Source: Dickeya undicola (GTDB lineage Bacteria; Pseudomonadota; Gammaproteobacteria; Enterobacterales; Enterobacteriaceae). Taken from it: a stretch of 64,000 nt of DNA. Both the position numbers and the translations under genes were made by a program. The notes beneath the pieces were generated by a model. The model saw nothing but the letters and a program-made list of their open reading frames with translations. It was not told the origin of the DNA and did no database searches. Position 1 is the stretch's first letter. Each line of letters begins with the position of its first letter. This document shows, piece by piece, positions 21,026 through 30,155 of the stretch. Location of the stretch: contig NZ_JSYG01000004.1 of NCBI RefSeq assembly GCF_000784735.1, positions 186,001 to 250,000 on the forward strand. The letters are read 5' to 3'.

Positions 21026-21503
21026 CCCGAATCTCATTGCATTTTTGGACATGTTAGCCTTTTCCGAAGGAACCGCGACACACCCGCTCACCCGTAATCG
21101 TGGCTACGATGTGATTGTGACCGGGATTGACGGCAAACCGGAGATCTTCACCGACTACCACGACCATCCATTCGCCAATGGCCGCCCAGGAAAAATCTTC
21201 AACAAACAGGGACAGCGCTCCACCGCTGCCGGACGTTATCAGCAGCTTTATCGCTATTGGCCTGCCTACAAAACACAGCTCGCACTGCCGGATTTCGGTC
21301 CCGACTCACAGGATACATTGGCCATCCAGCTGATTCGGGAACAACGCGCATTGGACGACATCACGCAAGGTCGGCTTACCAGTGCCATTACCCGGTGCAA
21401 CAATATCTGGGCCTCACTACCAGGAGCAGGCTACGGTCAGCGCGAGCATAACACCGAGCGGTTGGTCGCCGTGTACCAGCAAGCGGGCGGGAAACTGGCA
21501 TGA
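21015..21503 (+). CDS. Lambda R-type endolysin (lytic transglycosylase, GH104)
   Basis: The ATG at 21015 gives 162 residues that resemble phage lambda R through their whole length: FLDMLAFSEGT with the catalytic Glu (E18), RNRGYDVIVTG, FTDYHDHP, STAAGRYQ and NIWASLPGAGYGQ. Lambda R cleaves the glycan backbone of peptidoglycan to give 1,6-anhydro products. There is no signal peptide, so it needs a holin to cross the inner membrane. The frame is open further upstream inside the holin gene, but homology supports this start. It overlaps holin upstream by 11 bases and the Rz gene downstream by four bases (ATGA). Confidence 0.92.
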   Translation: MLNNPNLIAFLDMLAFSEGTATHPLTRNRGYDVIVTGIDGKPEIFTDYHDHPFANGRPGKIFNKQGQRSTAAGRYQQLYRYWPAYKTQLALPDFGPDSQDTLAIQLIREQRALDDITQGRLTSAITRCNNIWASLPGAGYGQREHNTERLVAVYQQAGGKLA

Positions 21504-21940
21504 AAAGCGCCATAATCATCGCGGCCATCATGATGGCGCTTGGCGCAGGAGTGGGCGTGCAGTCCTGGCGGCTGCACAACGCCCGTCAGTTAACCGAACA
21601 GCAAGCACAGACATTGTCATTACAACAGACAGCGCTGGATGAAAAATCCAGCCAGCTGAAAACATTATCCGAACAGGCTGAACGCAACAACCTTGAACAG
21701 GCACGACTGCGTGACATGGCTGCCGAGACTCAGGCTGCACTCTCTGAACGGCAAAAAGTGGTGATGAGGTTACAACATGAAAATGAAGCGCTTAAACGCT
21801 GGGCTGATACTGATTTGCCTACTGATATTATCCGGCTGCGCCAGCACCCCGCCTTCACCGGTGGCCGTGCTTACCGTGAATGGTTGTCCCAGGCTAACGC
21901 CCTGCCGCTTCCCAGCGGCCAGTCCGCAAACCAACGGTGA
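21500..21940 (+). CDS. Inner-membrane spanin subunit (Rz/LysB-like)
   Basis: The 146-residue protein has one N-terminal signal-anchor helix (about 3-22), then a long coiled coil (about 28-98) rich in Gln, Glu and Leu, and a C-terminal segment (WADTDLPTDIIRLRQHPAF) typical of P2 LysB-type spanins. I-spanins pair with an outer-membrane lipoprotein to fuse inner and outer membranes at the last step of lysis. The start overlaps the endolysin stop (ATGA). A second gene is nested in its 3' half in another frame, exactly as in Rz/Rz1 pairs. The frame is intact. Confidence 0.88.
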   Translation: MKSAIIIAAIMMALGAGVGVQSWRLHNARQLTEQQAQTLSLQQTALDEKSSQLKTLSEQAERNNLEQARLRDMAAETQAALSERQKVVMRLQHENEALKRWADTDLPTDIIRLRQHPAFTGGRAYREWLSQANALPLPSGQSANQR

Positions 21941-22076
21941 ACTAAACAGTTTGCTGGATGAAACTGAAGCTGCGCTGGCAAGTTGCGCCGATCAAGTAGA
22001 TACCATTATTGCCTGTCAAAACCAAAGCGATACCATCACGGCAACCGTGCCCGCATTGAAAACCAGGCAAGAATAA
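21777..22076 (+). CDS. Outer-membrane spanin lipoprotein (Rz1/LysC-like), nested in Rz
   Basis: The ATG at 21777 has GAGG seven bases upstream. The product is 99 residues with a lipoprotein signal peptide ending LILSGC (lipidated Cys21). The mature part (NGCPRLTPCRFPAASPQTNGEL, then CADQVDTIIACQ) matches the P2 LysC type of o-spanin. It starts inside the Rz gene in the +1 frame, overlaps it for 164 bases and extends 136 bases beyond. The dual-frame overlap is a strong sign that both proteins are still under selection. It completes the holin-endolysin-spanin set. Confidence 0.88.
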   Translation: MKMKRLNAGLILICLLILSGCASTPPSPVAVLTVNGCPRLTPCRFPAASPQTNGELNSLLDETEAALASCADQVDTIIACQNQSDTITATVPALKTRQE

Positions 22077-22114
22077 AAGCAACGCAAACACTCGGTAATC
22101 AGATAGTGAGAAGT

Positions 22115-22145
22115 AGCCCGCGTCCAGCAATGGCCGCGGGTTTCA
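22115..22145 (+). terminator. Probable terminator of the lysis cassette
   Basis: CCCGCG and CGCGGG plus flanking A-T and G-T pairs give an 8-bp stem with a 12-base loop, followed by only three T residues. It lies about 40 bases after the Rz1 stop. Confidence 0.5.
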
Positions 22146-22335
22146 ACTAATGGCCGTCGGTACAAGTTACGCGCTTAATAGCAGAGGATGCTCGTTAACT
22201 TTGTTCATCCGAACGTGTTACCAAATCCACATGAGTGCCATGACTTAGTTAAGTTTGCATTCACAATAGAATGTGTATAGGATTTTTCCGTTTTTTTAAA
22301 AAATCAAAACAAAACCAAAATTAATAGGAGTTAGT

Positions 22336-22632
22336 ATGGCTGACATGGTTTTTTGTCGGGGGTGTGGTAAGGAAATTCACAGTACTGCGAAAGCTTGCCC
22401 GCAATGTGGAGCTACTCAAGGGATCGCTGGCACCAAGAGCCGTATTGCCGCTGCATTATTGGCCTTTTTCTTAGGAGGACTGGGTGTCCATAAGTTTTAC
22501 CTGGGGAAAATTGGTCAAGGCTTCTTGTATCTTATTTTTTGCTGGACGTTTATCCCGTCATTAATCGCCTTCATTGAGTTCATCATATATCTCTGTAATT
22601 CAGACGAAGACTTTGCAAGAAAATATGGCTAA
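22336..22632 (+). CDS. Zinc-ribbon and TM2-domain membrane protein
   Basis: The 98-residue protein begins with a zinc ribbon (FCRGCGKEIHSTAKACPQCGA, two CxxC pairs) and continues with a TM2 domain: helix one about 35-52 with the conserved FFLGGLGVHKFYLGK loop, helix two about 60-85. TM2 proteins occur widely in bacteria and their function is mostly unknown. GGAG nine bases before the ATG supports the start. A terminator follows. It lies between the lysis cassette and the tRNA cluster and reads in the cassette's direction, but 260 bases and a possible terminator separate them. Confidence 0.8.
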   Translation: MADMVFCRGCGKEIHSTAKACPQCGATQGIAGTKSRIAAALLAFFLGGLGVHKFYLGKIGQGFLYLIFCWTFIPSLIAFIEFIIYLCNSDEDFARKYG

Positions 22633-22649
22633 AAGAAGCATATAGAGGG

Positions 22650-22676
22650 AAAAACCAGCAATAGCATTGGTTTTTT
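22650..22676 (+). terminator. Terminator of the TM2 gene
   Basis: AAAAACCA and TGGTTTTT pair in an 8-bp stem with a 10-base loop; the T-run is part of the right arm. It is 17 bases after the stop codon. Confidence 0.7.
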
Positions 22677-22770
22677 CACCTTGGTTACTTTAGCCATAAT
22701 TAACAGTAGCGGCTGATTGAAAGCCGCTTTTTTGTACCTGAAAAGCGCTGTCGCCACTTGCCAAATTACA

Positions 22771-22797
22771 GGCACAAAAAAACCGCCTCATGGCGGT
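22771..22797 (-). terminator. Terminator of the pgsA-glyW-cysT-leuZ operon
   Basis: On the minus strand ACCGCC-ATGA-GGCGGT is followed by TTTTTTTGTG. It lies 45 bases beyond the leucine tRNA and fits termination of the tRNA transcript. Confidence 0.88.
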
Positions 22798-22841
22798 CAT
22801 GTTCTTTAAATTATTTTCTTATCTTACAAGGCGTTAGCACA

Positions 22842-22928
22842 TGGTGCCCAGAGCGGGACTTGAACCCGCACAGCGCGAACGCCGAGGGATTTTAAATCCC
22901 TTGTGTCTACCGATTCCACCATCTGGGC
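22842..22928 (-). tRNA. leuZ: tRNA-Leu (UAA anticodon)
   Basis: This 87-base gene with encoded CCA folds as a class II tRNA with a long variable arm. The anticodon loop reads TTTAAAA with anticodon TAA, and the T arm reads GGGTTCAAGTC. It is the third tRNA of a glyW-cysT-leuZ cluster downstream of pgsA, the same order as in E. coli. Confidence 0.96.
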
Positions 22929-22936
22929 TCAGATTT

Positions 22937-23010
22937 TGGAGGCGCGTCCCGGAGTCGAACCGAGGTGGACGGATTTGCAATCCGCTGCATGGCCACTCTG
23001 CCAACGCGCC
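22937..23010 (-). tRNA. cysT: tRNA-Cys (GCA anticodon)
   Basis: This 74-base gene with encoded CCA has acceptor stem GGCGCGT/ACGCGCC, anticodon loop TTGCAAA (GCA) and T arm GGTTCGACTCC. It is the middle gene of the three-tRNA cluster. Confidence 0.96.
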
Positions 23011-23035
23011 TTACCTTGATACTGCTAAATCTATT

Positions 23036-23111
<76 letters not shown>

Positions 23112-23252
23112 ATCCTACAGAACACTTTGTTTATCAAGTATTTTCAATAAACCGTGTCGCTGTCGATGCGGTGCATTCTACTTACCTGACGCAGTGAGTC
23201 AATAAAATTATCATCCCACTAGGATCGTTTGCTGTTTTTTAAACCGAGGCGA

Positions 23253-23801
23253 TCAATGTTCAAGCAAATCGCGCCAGGCAGCGCTCAGATACTGAAACAT
23301 CGACCAAAAGGTTAGCACAGCCGCCACATAGAGCGCCGCCACACCAGCAGCTTCGACCATGCGTTCTGGCCGCCACAATAAACCGACCAACGCCACCATC
23401 TGTGCCGTGGTTTTGATTTTACCAATCCAGGACACCGCCACACTGCTGCGTTTGCCCAGTTCCGCCATCCATTCGCGCAATGCGGAAATGATAATCTCCC
23501 GCGCAATCATTGTGGCGGCAGGCAACGTGATCCACCAGGAATGATAATGCTCAGCCACCAGCACTAGCGCAACGGCCACCATGACCTTGTCAGCCACCGG
23601 ATCCAGAAAGGCACCAAACCGTGTGGTTTGTTTCCACCGACGGGCAAGAAAACCGTCAAACCAGTCTGTCACCGCTGCAAAGACAAAAATGCCTGCACAT
23701 ACCATTGGTGCCCAGTCGAATGGCAGGTAAAACGCCAACACAAAGAATGGGATTAGCACAACACGAAACAGGGTAAGCCACGTAGGAATATTAAATCGCA
23801 T
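23253..23801 (-). CDS. pgsA: CDP-diacylglycerol-glycerol-3-phosphate 3-phosphatidyltransferase
   Basis: PgsA makes phosphatidylglycerol phosphate, the committed step to phosphatidylglycerol and cardiolipin, in the inner membrane. The 182 residues equal the E. coli length. The CDP-alcohol phosphatidyltransferase signature is complete: [10 protein letters not shown] followed by [10 protein letters not shown], holding the metal-binding aspartates. Several membrane helices follow. It starts at ATG 23801, 57 bases after uvrC, and is followed by three tRNAs, as in E. coli. Confidence 0.96.
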   Translation of the reverse strand: MRFNIPTWLTLFRVVLIPFFVLAFYLPFDWAPMVCAGIFVFAAVTDWFDGFLARRWKQTTRFGAFLDPVADKVMVAVALVLVAEHYHSWWITLPAATMIAREIIISALREWMAELGKRSSVAVSWIGKIKTTAQMVALVGLLWRPERMVEAAGVAALYVAAVLTFWSMFQYLSAAWRDLLEH

Positions 23802-23858
23802 AGCGTCTGGGTAACTGCCTGGCCAGAAAGATAATAGGGTTATGTTGCTACATTGCCT

Positions 23859-25691
23859 CTAGTGTTTCAATGCATGAAAGATTTTTTCTGCCAGCGCATA
23901 CGAAATTCCCGGCACGTTAGCGATATCTTCCACGCTGGCATTCATTAGCGGTTGTAATCCGCCCATGTATTTCAATAACATCTGCCGCCGCTTCGGCCCC
24001 ACCCCTTCGATAGTCTCCAGTGAACTGGTGCTTTTCACTTTAGCACGCTGTTTACGGTGACCACTGATGGCATGGTTATGTGAATCGTCACGAATATGCT
24101 GAATGACGTGCAAGGCCGGTGAATCAGCAGGCAACGCGATCCCCTCGCCTGTCGCTTCGAAGAACAGTGTCTCCAGACCAGCCTTGCGATCGCTACCCTT
24201 TGCAACGCCCAGTAATAAAGGCCGTGATTTGTCCCAAGGTACTTGCAATGACGCAAAGACATCCTTTGCCTGGGCCAGTTGCCCTTTACCACCGTCGATC
24301 ACGATGACATCGGGTATCTTGCCTTCATCAATCGACTTGCCATACCGGCGCCGAAGCACCTGATTCATGGCTGCATAATCGTCCCCCGGCGTGATACCCG
24401 CGATATTGTAGCGACGATACTCCGAGCGCAGCGGTCCATCTGCATTGAACACGACACAGGATGCTACAGTCTGTTCCCCCATGGTATGGCTGATATCGAA
24501 ACACTCCATGCGGTTGATTTTTTCAATCTCAAGAACCGATGCCAGTGCAACCAGGCGCTGTTGAATTGTCGATTGCTGCGACAGCTTTGTCGTCAATGCT
24601 GTCTGGGCATTGGTACGCGCCAGTTTAAGATAGCGCGCGCGGTCGCCACGTGGCCGGGTTTGAATCTGAATTTTGCGACCCGCCTGTTCGGTCAGCGATT
24701 CAGCCAGTAACTGATGTTCCGGCAGCGAAAAATCCAGCAGGATGTCTGATGGCAAGGTGCGGGAAACACTGCCTTGCAGATAGAACTGGCCAACAAATGT
24801 CTGCACCACTTCAGCCAGATCTGTTCCACCCGGAACCTTGGGGAAATAACTGCGACTGCCCAACACTTTCCCCTGACGGATAAAGAGCACGTGCACACAC
24901 GCCATACCGGCTTCAAACGCCACACCAATGACGTCAAGGTCATCGCCATCACCGGAAACAAACTGCTTTTCGGTCACCCGCCGTACCGCCTGGATCTGAT
25001 CGCGGATACGTGCCGCTTCCTCAAACCTCAATTCCTTGCTTGCCGCTTCCATACGCTCAATCAGGCGGGTCAGCACCTGTTGATCTTTGCCTGACAGAAA
25101 AAGGCGTACATAGTCGACCTGGCGCTGATACTCGTCCTCACTAACCAGACTGCTCACACACGGCCCCAGACAACGGCCGATCTGATACTGCAGGCAAGGG
25201 CGTGAACGGTTGCGATAGACGCTATTTTCACACTGACGAATGGGGAACAGCTTTTGCAGCAGCATCAGAGTTTCACGCACAGCGTTGCCATTAGGGAACG
25301 GGCCAAAGTATTCGCCCTTGGCATGTTTGGCACCACGGTGAACGGACAGGCGAGGATGTGTATCCCCGCTGAGGAATATCATGGGGTAGGACTTATCGTC
25401 ACGCAGCAACACATTGTAGCGCGGCTGGTAGCGCTTGATATAGTTGTGCTCAAGCAACAGCGCTTCGGTTTCAGTATGCGTGATCGTTACATCGATCTGC
25501 CGGATACTTTTCACCAAAGCCTCTGTTTTACGGCTAGCGACATGAGCACGAAAATAACTGGAAAGGCGTTTCTTCAGATCTTTAGCTTTACCGACGTAGA
25601 TAACCGTGTCGCTGGCATCATACATACGATAAACCCCAGGCTGACTGGTTACGGTCTTCAGAAAAGCCTGGGCATCAAAACGTTCAGTCAC
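23859..25691 (-). CDS. uvrC: Excinuclease ABC subunit C
   Basis: UvrC makes both incisions in nucleotide excision repair after UvrA and UvrB find the lesion. The 610 residues equal E. coli UvrC. In order: GIY-YIG nuclease domain (about 16-95, GVYRMYD...[14 protein letters not shown]), a Cys-rich region ([13 protein letters not shown]), UVR motif (about 205-238), the RNase H-like 5' nuclease domain ([14 protein letters not shown]; the HAISGHR region), and C-terminal helix-hairpin-helix motifs. It starts at GTG 25691 and overlaps the uvrY stop by eight bases, so the two form an operon, as in E. coli. Confidence 0.96.
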   Translation of the reverse strand: MTERFDAQAFLKTVTSQPGVYRMYDASDTVIYVGKAKDLKKRLSSYFRAHVASRKTEALVKSIRQIDVTITHTETEALLLEHNYIKRYQPRYNVLLRDDKSYPMIFLSGDTHPRLSVHRGAKHAKGEYFGPFPNGNAVRETLMLLQKLFPIRQCENSVYRNRSRPCLQYQIGRCLGPCVSSLVSEDEYQRQVDYVRLFLSGKDQQVLTRLIERMEAASKELRFEEAARIRDQIQAVRRVTEKQFVSGDGDDLDVIGVAFEAGMACVHVLFIRQGKVLGSRSYFPKVPGGTDLAEVVQTFVGQFYLQGSVSRTLPSDILLDFSLPEHQLLAESLTEQAGRKIQIQTRPRGDRARYLKLARTNAQTALTTKLSQQSTIQQRLVALASVLEIEKINRMECFDISHTMGEQTVASCVVFNADGPLRSEYRRYNIAGITPGDDYAAMNQVLRRRYGKSIDEGKIPDVIVIDGGKGQLAQAKDVFASLQVPWDKSRPLLLGVAKGSDRKAGLETLFFEATGEGIALPADSPALHVIQHIRDDSHNHAISGHRKQRAKVKSTSSLETIEGVGPKRRQMLLKYMGGLQPLMNASVEDIANVPGISYALAEKIFHALKH

Positions 25692-26340
25692 TACTAATCA
25701 ATGTCTCCGCACTAAATAACCCGTGACGAATCGCCAGATGCGTCAGCTCAACATCACCATTAATATTCAGCTTGCTGAACATTCGGTAACGGTAGCTATT
25801 AACCGTTTTCGGGCTAAGGTTGAGTTGATCAGAGATCTCCGTCACTTTTTGCCCTTTGGTGATCATCATCATGATCTGCAATTCGCGTTCAGACAGACAC
25901 TCCAGCGGTGTCTCCGTCTGCGGTTCCAACTGGCTTAACGCCATTTGCTGGGCGATATCCGACGCAATATATCGTTTGCCAGCATGAACAGAGCGGATGG
26001 CGCAGATCACCTCTTCCGGCGTAGCACCTTTACTAAGGTAACCCGCAGCCCCGGCCTGCATCACTTTAGCAGGCAACGGGTTCTCTGTGTAAATCGTTAG
26101 CATTATAACTTTAATTTCAGGGGAAAATCGTACAATTTTGCGCGTTGCTTCAAGACCGCCGATTCCCGGCATGTTCATGTCCATCAGCACAACGTCCACA
26201 CTGTTATTACGGCACCATCTGACCGCATCTTCACCGCACTGCGCCTCACCAACAACCTTGAGGCCTTTAATATCGTCAAGAATGCGCCGTATCCCTGCTC
26301 GCACCAGTTCATGGTCATCAACAAGAAAAACGCTAATCAA
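25684..26340 (-). CDS. uvrY: Response regulator UvrY (GacA/ExpA family)
   Basis: UvrY/GacA is the partner of the BarA/GacS sensor kinase and drives transcription of RsmB/CsrB small RNAs, a main switch for exoenzyme production in soft-rot bacteria. From a TTG at 26340 (GGAG nine bases upstream) the protein is 218 residues, [12 protein letters not shown], matching E. coli MINVLLVDDHEL. The frame stays open nine codons further. It has a receiver domain with D8/D9, phosphorylation site D54 and K104-type switch residues, and a LuxR-type helix-turn-helix ([22 protein letters not shown]). It overlaps uvrC. Confidence 0.95.
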   Translation of the reverse strand: MISVFLVDDHELVRAGIRRILDDIKGLKVVGEAQCGEDAVRWCRNNSVDVVLMDMNMPGIGGLEATRKIVRFSPEIKVIMLTIYTENPLPAKVMQAGAAGYLSKGATPEEVICAIRSVHAGKRYIASDIAQQMALSQLEPQTETPLECLSERELQIMMMITKGQKVTEISDQLNLSPKTVNSYRYRMFSKLNINGDVELTHLAIRHGLFSAETLISSD

Positions 26341-26989
26341 AGAACAATTCTCCAAAAAGAGTAACACTTACAGACGAGTTTGTTGCAGGTGGTACTACGT
26401 GGTTTAGAAAAAATGAATACACTTTTAAATTAAAAATGTATTTTTTATTCTACCATGTGGTGTTATTCTCTAAGTTCCTGAATGATAGCGACTGTGTATC
26501 AAACGTGGAACTCACTTCCATCACAGTATTCATATTTCCAACCTGGTTTTTTAGAGAAACAGACAGATTCTACTGTCTAAAAAATGTCAAAATCTAAATT
26601 TAATCAATAGATTATCAAGTTTTGTAAGTACAGGCAATTGGGTGCACGATTGCTTTCTTTTCCATCATTGTAACTGTCTTGTCACGTTGCCGCACCGACT
26701 GTTTACTACAAATAATACACCTGCCCCAAAATATCCATATAAAAGTTGCAATGTATCTAATCAAACGCATTTAAAAGCCAAAAACACGTTAACAAAATAT
26801 AGGCAGAATGTGGCATAAACAGATAAAAAGAATACAACTTAATAGGGCAGAATGGTTATTTTCCTGACCAGATGTATTCACATCTATGGTATAATAAAGC
26901 CAAATTTTTTTATGTCGCCGAGGTGTGTGGCTGCGCAGAACCCGTGTCTGGCTCCACCACGTCGGCTTCCGTTTGTTACAGGAGACACT
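26341..26989. other. Divergent region between uvrY and yecF
   Basis: These 649 AT-rich bases contain the uvrY promoter and the yecF promoter (separate entry). Short frames here have no ribosome binding sites. No small RNA gene with a terminator could be recognised. Confidence 0.5.
26887..26895 (+). promoter_or_regulatory. Extended -10 promoter of yecF
   Basis: TG-G-TATAAT is a perfect extended -10 element. Transcription would begin near 26902 and leave a leader of about 88 bases before yecF. No good -35 box is visible, as expected for extended -10 promoters. Confidence 0.65.
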
Positions 26990-27214
26990 ATGAACAACAA
27001 CGACTTTCCGACAGCCTCCACACCCGAAACGTTGGCACATGAAGTCAGCTGCCTGAAAGTGCTGATGACGTTGATGCTGAAATCCATTGGTCAGGCTGAT
27101 GCAGGAAAGGTCATCGTCAGCATGGAAAAATATATTGCCCAACTGGAAGACCCTGCTCAGGCGGAAATATTTAGTACCACTATTAAGCAAATCAAAACAG
27201 TCTATCGCCGCTAA
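26990..27214 (+). CDS. yecF: DUF2594 family protein YecF
   Basis: The ATG at 26990, with GGAG six bases upstream, gives 74 residues. The sequence (LAHEVSCLKVLMTLMLKSIGQADAGKV, ending IKQIKTVYRR) matches E. coli YecF in length and pattern. The longer frame upstream belongs to the leader. YecF is a small, probably helical cytoplasmic protein of unknown function that lies next to uvrY in E. coli as well. An inverted repeat (CATCGGAC/GTCCGATG) 8 bases after the stop may aid termination. Confidence 0.9.
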   Translation: MNNNDFPTASTPETLAHEVSCLKVLMTLMLKSIGQADAGKVIVSMEKYIAQLEDPAQAEIFSTTIKQIKTVYRR

Positions 27215-27513
27215 TCAAAACTCATCGGACGTCAGTGCAATAGATGACAGTCCGATGGGTACACCCACTGTTATCGTACAGTAAACAAGCAAAAATAAAT
27301 GCCACGATGCAAAAAGGTTGGCATTATGACTTATATTTCGTCAACAAAGCAGGCTATTAGCTAATAAATGAAAAGATAATAACTTAATGGCTATGGCCAT
27401 TGCTGACTGGCATTTTTTGACCAGAGAAATATTAACAAAACAACCAGAAAGAGAATTAAATGATGAGGGAACGTTTCTGAGGAAATAAATTGAAAACAAT
27501 GAAGAGTAAGTGT

Positions 27514-27589
<76 letters not shown>

Positions 27590-27915
27590 AACGGGGACGG
27601 ATTATTCTCTTCTTAGCGTCATCTGTCAAATGGTTCATCTTATTTTTTCATCCTACAAGGAAATCGGCGAACATGTTGTAACCTATCACTATTTTGTTCC
27701 CTCTCATTAACAACCAACTTCCCTCTCATTGATTCCTGGATATAAACTCACCACCGGCTGAAGAATGTACCGGCATTACCGGTATTACGCCTCGCTCATC
27801 ATACGAAGAATACCGTGTTACTATTAACCATTCTAACTTCTTATATCACATGGGGAGCTGGCGAGGTCTGATGAGCGCCCTCACCCTGGCAGACACAATC
27901 CGGAAATCACATTAC

Positions 27916-29319
27916 ATGACAGAACAAACGCACCACGTCCCAGACACCACTGGACATAGCGACCTGCGGCGCAATCTAACCAACCGTCATATTCAATTAA
28001 TTGCCATCGGCGGTGCTATCGGCACTGGCTTGTTTATGGGGTCAGGAAAAACCATCAGCCTTGCGGGTCCTTCGATTATTTTCGTTTACATGATCATCGG
28101 GTTCATGCTGTTTTTCGTTATGCGCGCGATGGGCGAGTTACTCCTTTCTAACCTCAATTACAAATCGTTCAGCGACTTTGCCGCCGACCTGCTGGGGCCG
28201 TGGGCCGGTTTTTTTACTGGCTGGACTTACTGGTTTTGCTGGGTGGTGACCGGTATTGCTGATGTCGTTGCCATCAGCGCTTATGCACAATTCTGGTTTC
28301 CAGATTTATCGCAGTGGATCAGTTCCCTGTTATGCGTTCTGCTGCTGCTCACCTTAAATCTGGCTACGGTTAAACTGTTTGGCGAAATGGAGTTCTGGTT
28401 CGCCATGATCAAGATTGTCGCCATCGTCGCGCTGATCGTGATTGGTGCAGTACTGGTTATCATGCAATTTACATCCCCCTCCGGCGCGGTAGCCTCCGTG
28501 ACCAATCTCTGGCAAGACGGCGGTATGTTTCCGAAAGGGATCAGCGGCTTTTTCGCCGGTTTTCAGATAGCTGTGTTTGCTTTTGTTGGTATTGAGTTGG
28601 TCGGCACCACGGCAGCAGAAACCAAAAACCCAACAGTGGTTCTGCCACGTGCCATCAATGCCATACCAATACGTATCATTATGTTTTATGTATTTGCACT
28701 GATGATGATTATGTCGGTTACGCCATGGAGCCACATCGCGGCAGACCGTAGTCCCTTTGTGGAGATGTTTGTGTTGGTTGGCTTGCCAGCCGCTGCCAGC
28801 ATCATTAATTTTGTGGTGCTGACTTCTGCTGCCTCATCCGCCAACAGTGGGGTGTTTTCGACCAGCAGAATGCTGTTTGGGCTGGCCAGGCAAGGTGATG
28901 CGCCAGCGCGCTTCGGGCAGTTGTCAAAACGGGCGGTGCCTTCAGCAGGGCTGCTTTTCTCTTGCCTATGCCTGCTTTCCGGTGTCGTACTGATCTATTT
29001 AATCCCTAACGTGATGACAGTCTTCACATTGGTCACCACCGTATCCGCCATTCTGTTTATGTTCGTGTGGAGTATCATTTTGTGTTCCTATCTGGTGTAC
29101 CGCCGAAATCGGCCGCAACTGCACCAGGCATCGTCATACAAAATGCCATGGGGAATAGTAATGAGCTGGGTATGTCTGGCTTTCTTTGCTTTCGTGATGG
29201 TACTGCTGACATTGCAGCCGGATACCTTGCAGGCGCTGATGGTCACGCCAGTGTGGTTTGTAGCTCTGGCTATCGCCTATCAGTTTATTCGCCGTCGTAG
29301 AGTCAACGCCCTGGCGTGA
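27916..29319 (+). CDS. cycA: D-serine/D-alanine/glycine permease CycA
   Basis: CycA is an APC-family proton symporter for glycine, D-alanine, D-serine and the antibiotic D-cycloserine. About 12 membrane helices are visible, with the family motif IQLIAIGGAIGTGLFMGSGKT at the first helix and long identity to E. coli CycA (YWFCWVVTGIADVVAI; FVGIELVGTTAAETK). I choose the ATG at 27916 (467 residues; E. coli has 470), which places LRRNLTNRHIQL correctly. Open frame extends to an ATG at 27850, and an ATG at 27871 has a GAGG nearby, so the start is not certain. It is a single gene, followed by a large hairpin. Confidence 0.9.
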   Translation: MTEQTHHVPDTTGHSDLRRNLTNRHIQLIAIGGAIGTGLFMGSGKTISLAGPSIIFVYMIIGFMLFFVMRAMGELLLSNLNYKSFSDFAADLLGPWAGFFTGWTYWFCWVVTGIADVVAISAYAQFWFPDLSQWISSLLCVLLLLTLNLATVKLFGEMEFWFAMIKIVAIVALIVIGAVLVIMQFTSPSGAVASVTNLWQDGGMFPKGISGFFAGFQIAVFAFVGIELVGTTAAETKNPTVVLPRAINAIPIRIIMFYVFALMMIMSVTPWSHIAADRSPFVEMFVLVGLPAAASIINFVVLTSAASSANSGVFSTSRMLFGLARQGDAPARFGQLSKRAVPSAGLLFSCLCLLSGVVLIYLIPNVMTVFTLVTTVSAILFMFVWSIILCSYLVYRRNRPQLHQASSYKMPWGIVMSWVCLAFFAFVMVLLTLQPDTLQALMVTPVWFVALAIAYQFIRRRRVNALA

Positions 29320-29332
29320 CGCATCAGGCCAA

Positions 29333-29368
29333 TACGGTCAGCTACGCCCGATGACGTAGCTGACCGTA
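29333..29368. terminator. Large hairpin between cycA and the truncated nac-like gene
   Basis: TACGGTCAGCTACG and CGTAGCTGACCGTA form a perfect 14-bp stem with an 8-base loop, 13 bases after cycA and 5 bases after the convergent gene. There is no T-tract on either side, so the stem may act as a shared but factor-dependent terminator. Confidence 0.55.
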
Positions 29369-29373
29369 CCTGA

Positions 29374-29649
29374 TTAGACACTTACCGTTTGTCGTACACC
29401 ATTCACCGCATGTTTAGCTTGTTCGCACTGATTCAAAATAGTTTGTGCATGAGAATATAGAATTTTGCCCGCTTCAGTCGGCGTTACGCCACGACGACTA
29501 CGGACCAGCAGTTGCTTCTCCATTTCGCTTTCAAGCGTGGCAACTTGCTGGCTCAGCGCGGGTTGCGCGATATGCAACATCTCAGCGGCCTGGGTCAGGC
29601 TGCCAATATCAACGATTTTCACAAAGTATTTGAGCCGTCTCAGATTCAT
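29374..29649 (-). CDS. Nac-like LysR regulator reduced to its DNA-binding domain
   Basis: The ATG at 29649 (AGGAGG-like site upstream) opens a 91-residue frame that matches the N-terminal winged helix-turn-helix of the nitrogen assimilation control protein Nac (MNLRRLKYFVKIVDIGSLTQAAEMLHIAQPALS), plus the linker helix. Nac is about 305 residues. Here a TAA follows right where the effector domain should begin, and the next sequence is the shared hairpin, so no remnant of the effector domain is left. It is either a pseudogene or a mini-regulator that keeps DNA binding. The reading frame is undamaged up to the stop. Confidence 0.7.
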   Translation of the reverse strand: MNLRRLKYFVKIVDIGSLTQAAEMLHIAQPALSQQVATLESEMEKQLLVRSRRGVTPTEAGKILYSHAQTILNQCEQAKHAVNGVRQTVSV

Positions 29650-30033
29650 GTGTACCTCCTGAATAGTTACGGCTAAGTAGTAGCAAGAAGCGCGCCAGAT
29701 CATTTCACTATCATAAAAAAAAGTGTGGCGATGGCTTAACCCGCTTAAAAATAAGTAAAAGCAATGGCGATAGCGGCGAAAGTAACAATACTAATCTCTC
29801 TATCGCTGTCCGCCGTATCCTGTCGCCAGAATTCTCACGCACCAAAACAGTGCAACTCTTGCTATCTGAAAGTGCACCCGCTCACAAGCTCCATCACTCA
29901 ACAGACATGAGACGCACCGACTACCGCAGCAATTTCAATCAGTTGTTCATAAGTTCAGCAAACAGTCGTGCCTGACATTAACATGCTTTGACAAGCTATC
30001 AGGCTATCGCTATTATCCACACCACTTAGCGAT
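29650..30033. other. Spacer between the nac-like gene and tRNA-Asn
   Basis: It should hold the promoters of both flanking genes. I see no frame, repeat or clear motif in it. Confidence 0.5.
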
Positions 30034-30109
30034 TCCTCTGTAGTTCAGTCGGTAGAACGGCGGACTGTTAATCCGTATGTCACTGGTTCGAGTCCAGTCA
30101 GAGGAGCCA
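30034..30109 (+). tRNA. tRNA-Asn (GUU anticodon)
   Basis: This 76-base gene with encoded CCA (GCCA end) has acceptor stem TCCTCTG/CAGAGGA, anticodon loop CTGTTAA (GTT) and T arm TGGTTCGAGTCCA. Asparagine tRNA genes are frequent island insertion sites in enterobacteria, but I found no second copy of the tRNA 3' end nearby. Confidence 0.96.
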
Positions 30110-30114
30110 AATTC

Positions 30115-30155
30115 AACGCCTTGCGATTCGAAAGAATCGCGAGGCGTTTTTCTTT
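30115..30155 (+). terminator. Terminator of tRNA-Asn
   Basis: A 15-bp stem (30115-30129 with 30134-30148, one G-T pair) capped by a GAAA tetraloop is followed by TTTTCTTTA. It is a textbook Rho-independent terminator. Confidence 0.92.

Noticed and set aside
20714..22076. Reading the lysis genes as part of an intact prophage
   Set aside because: No integrase, repressor, capsid or tail gene is present within the window on either side, so a prophage call is not supported.
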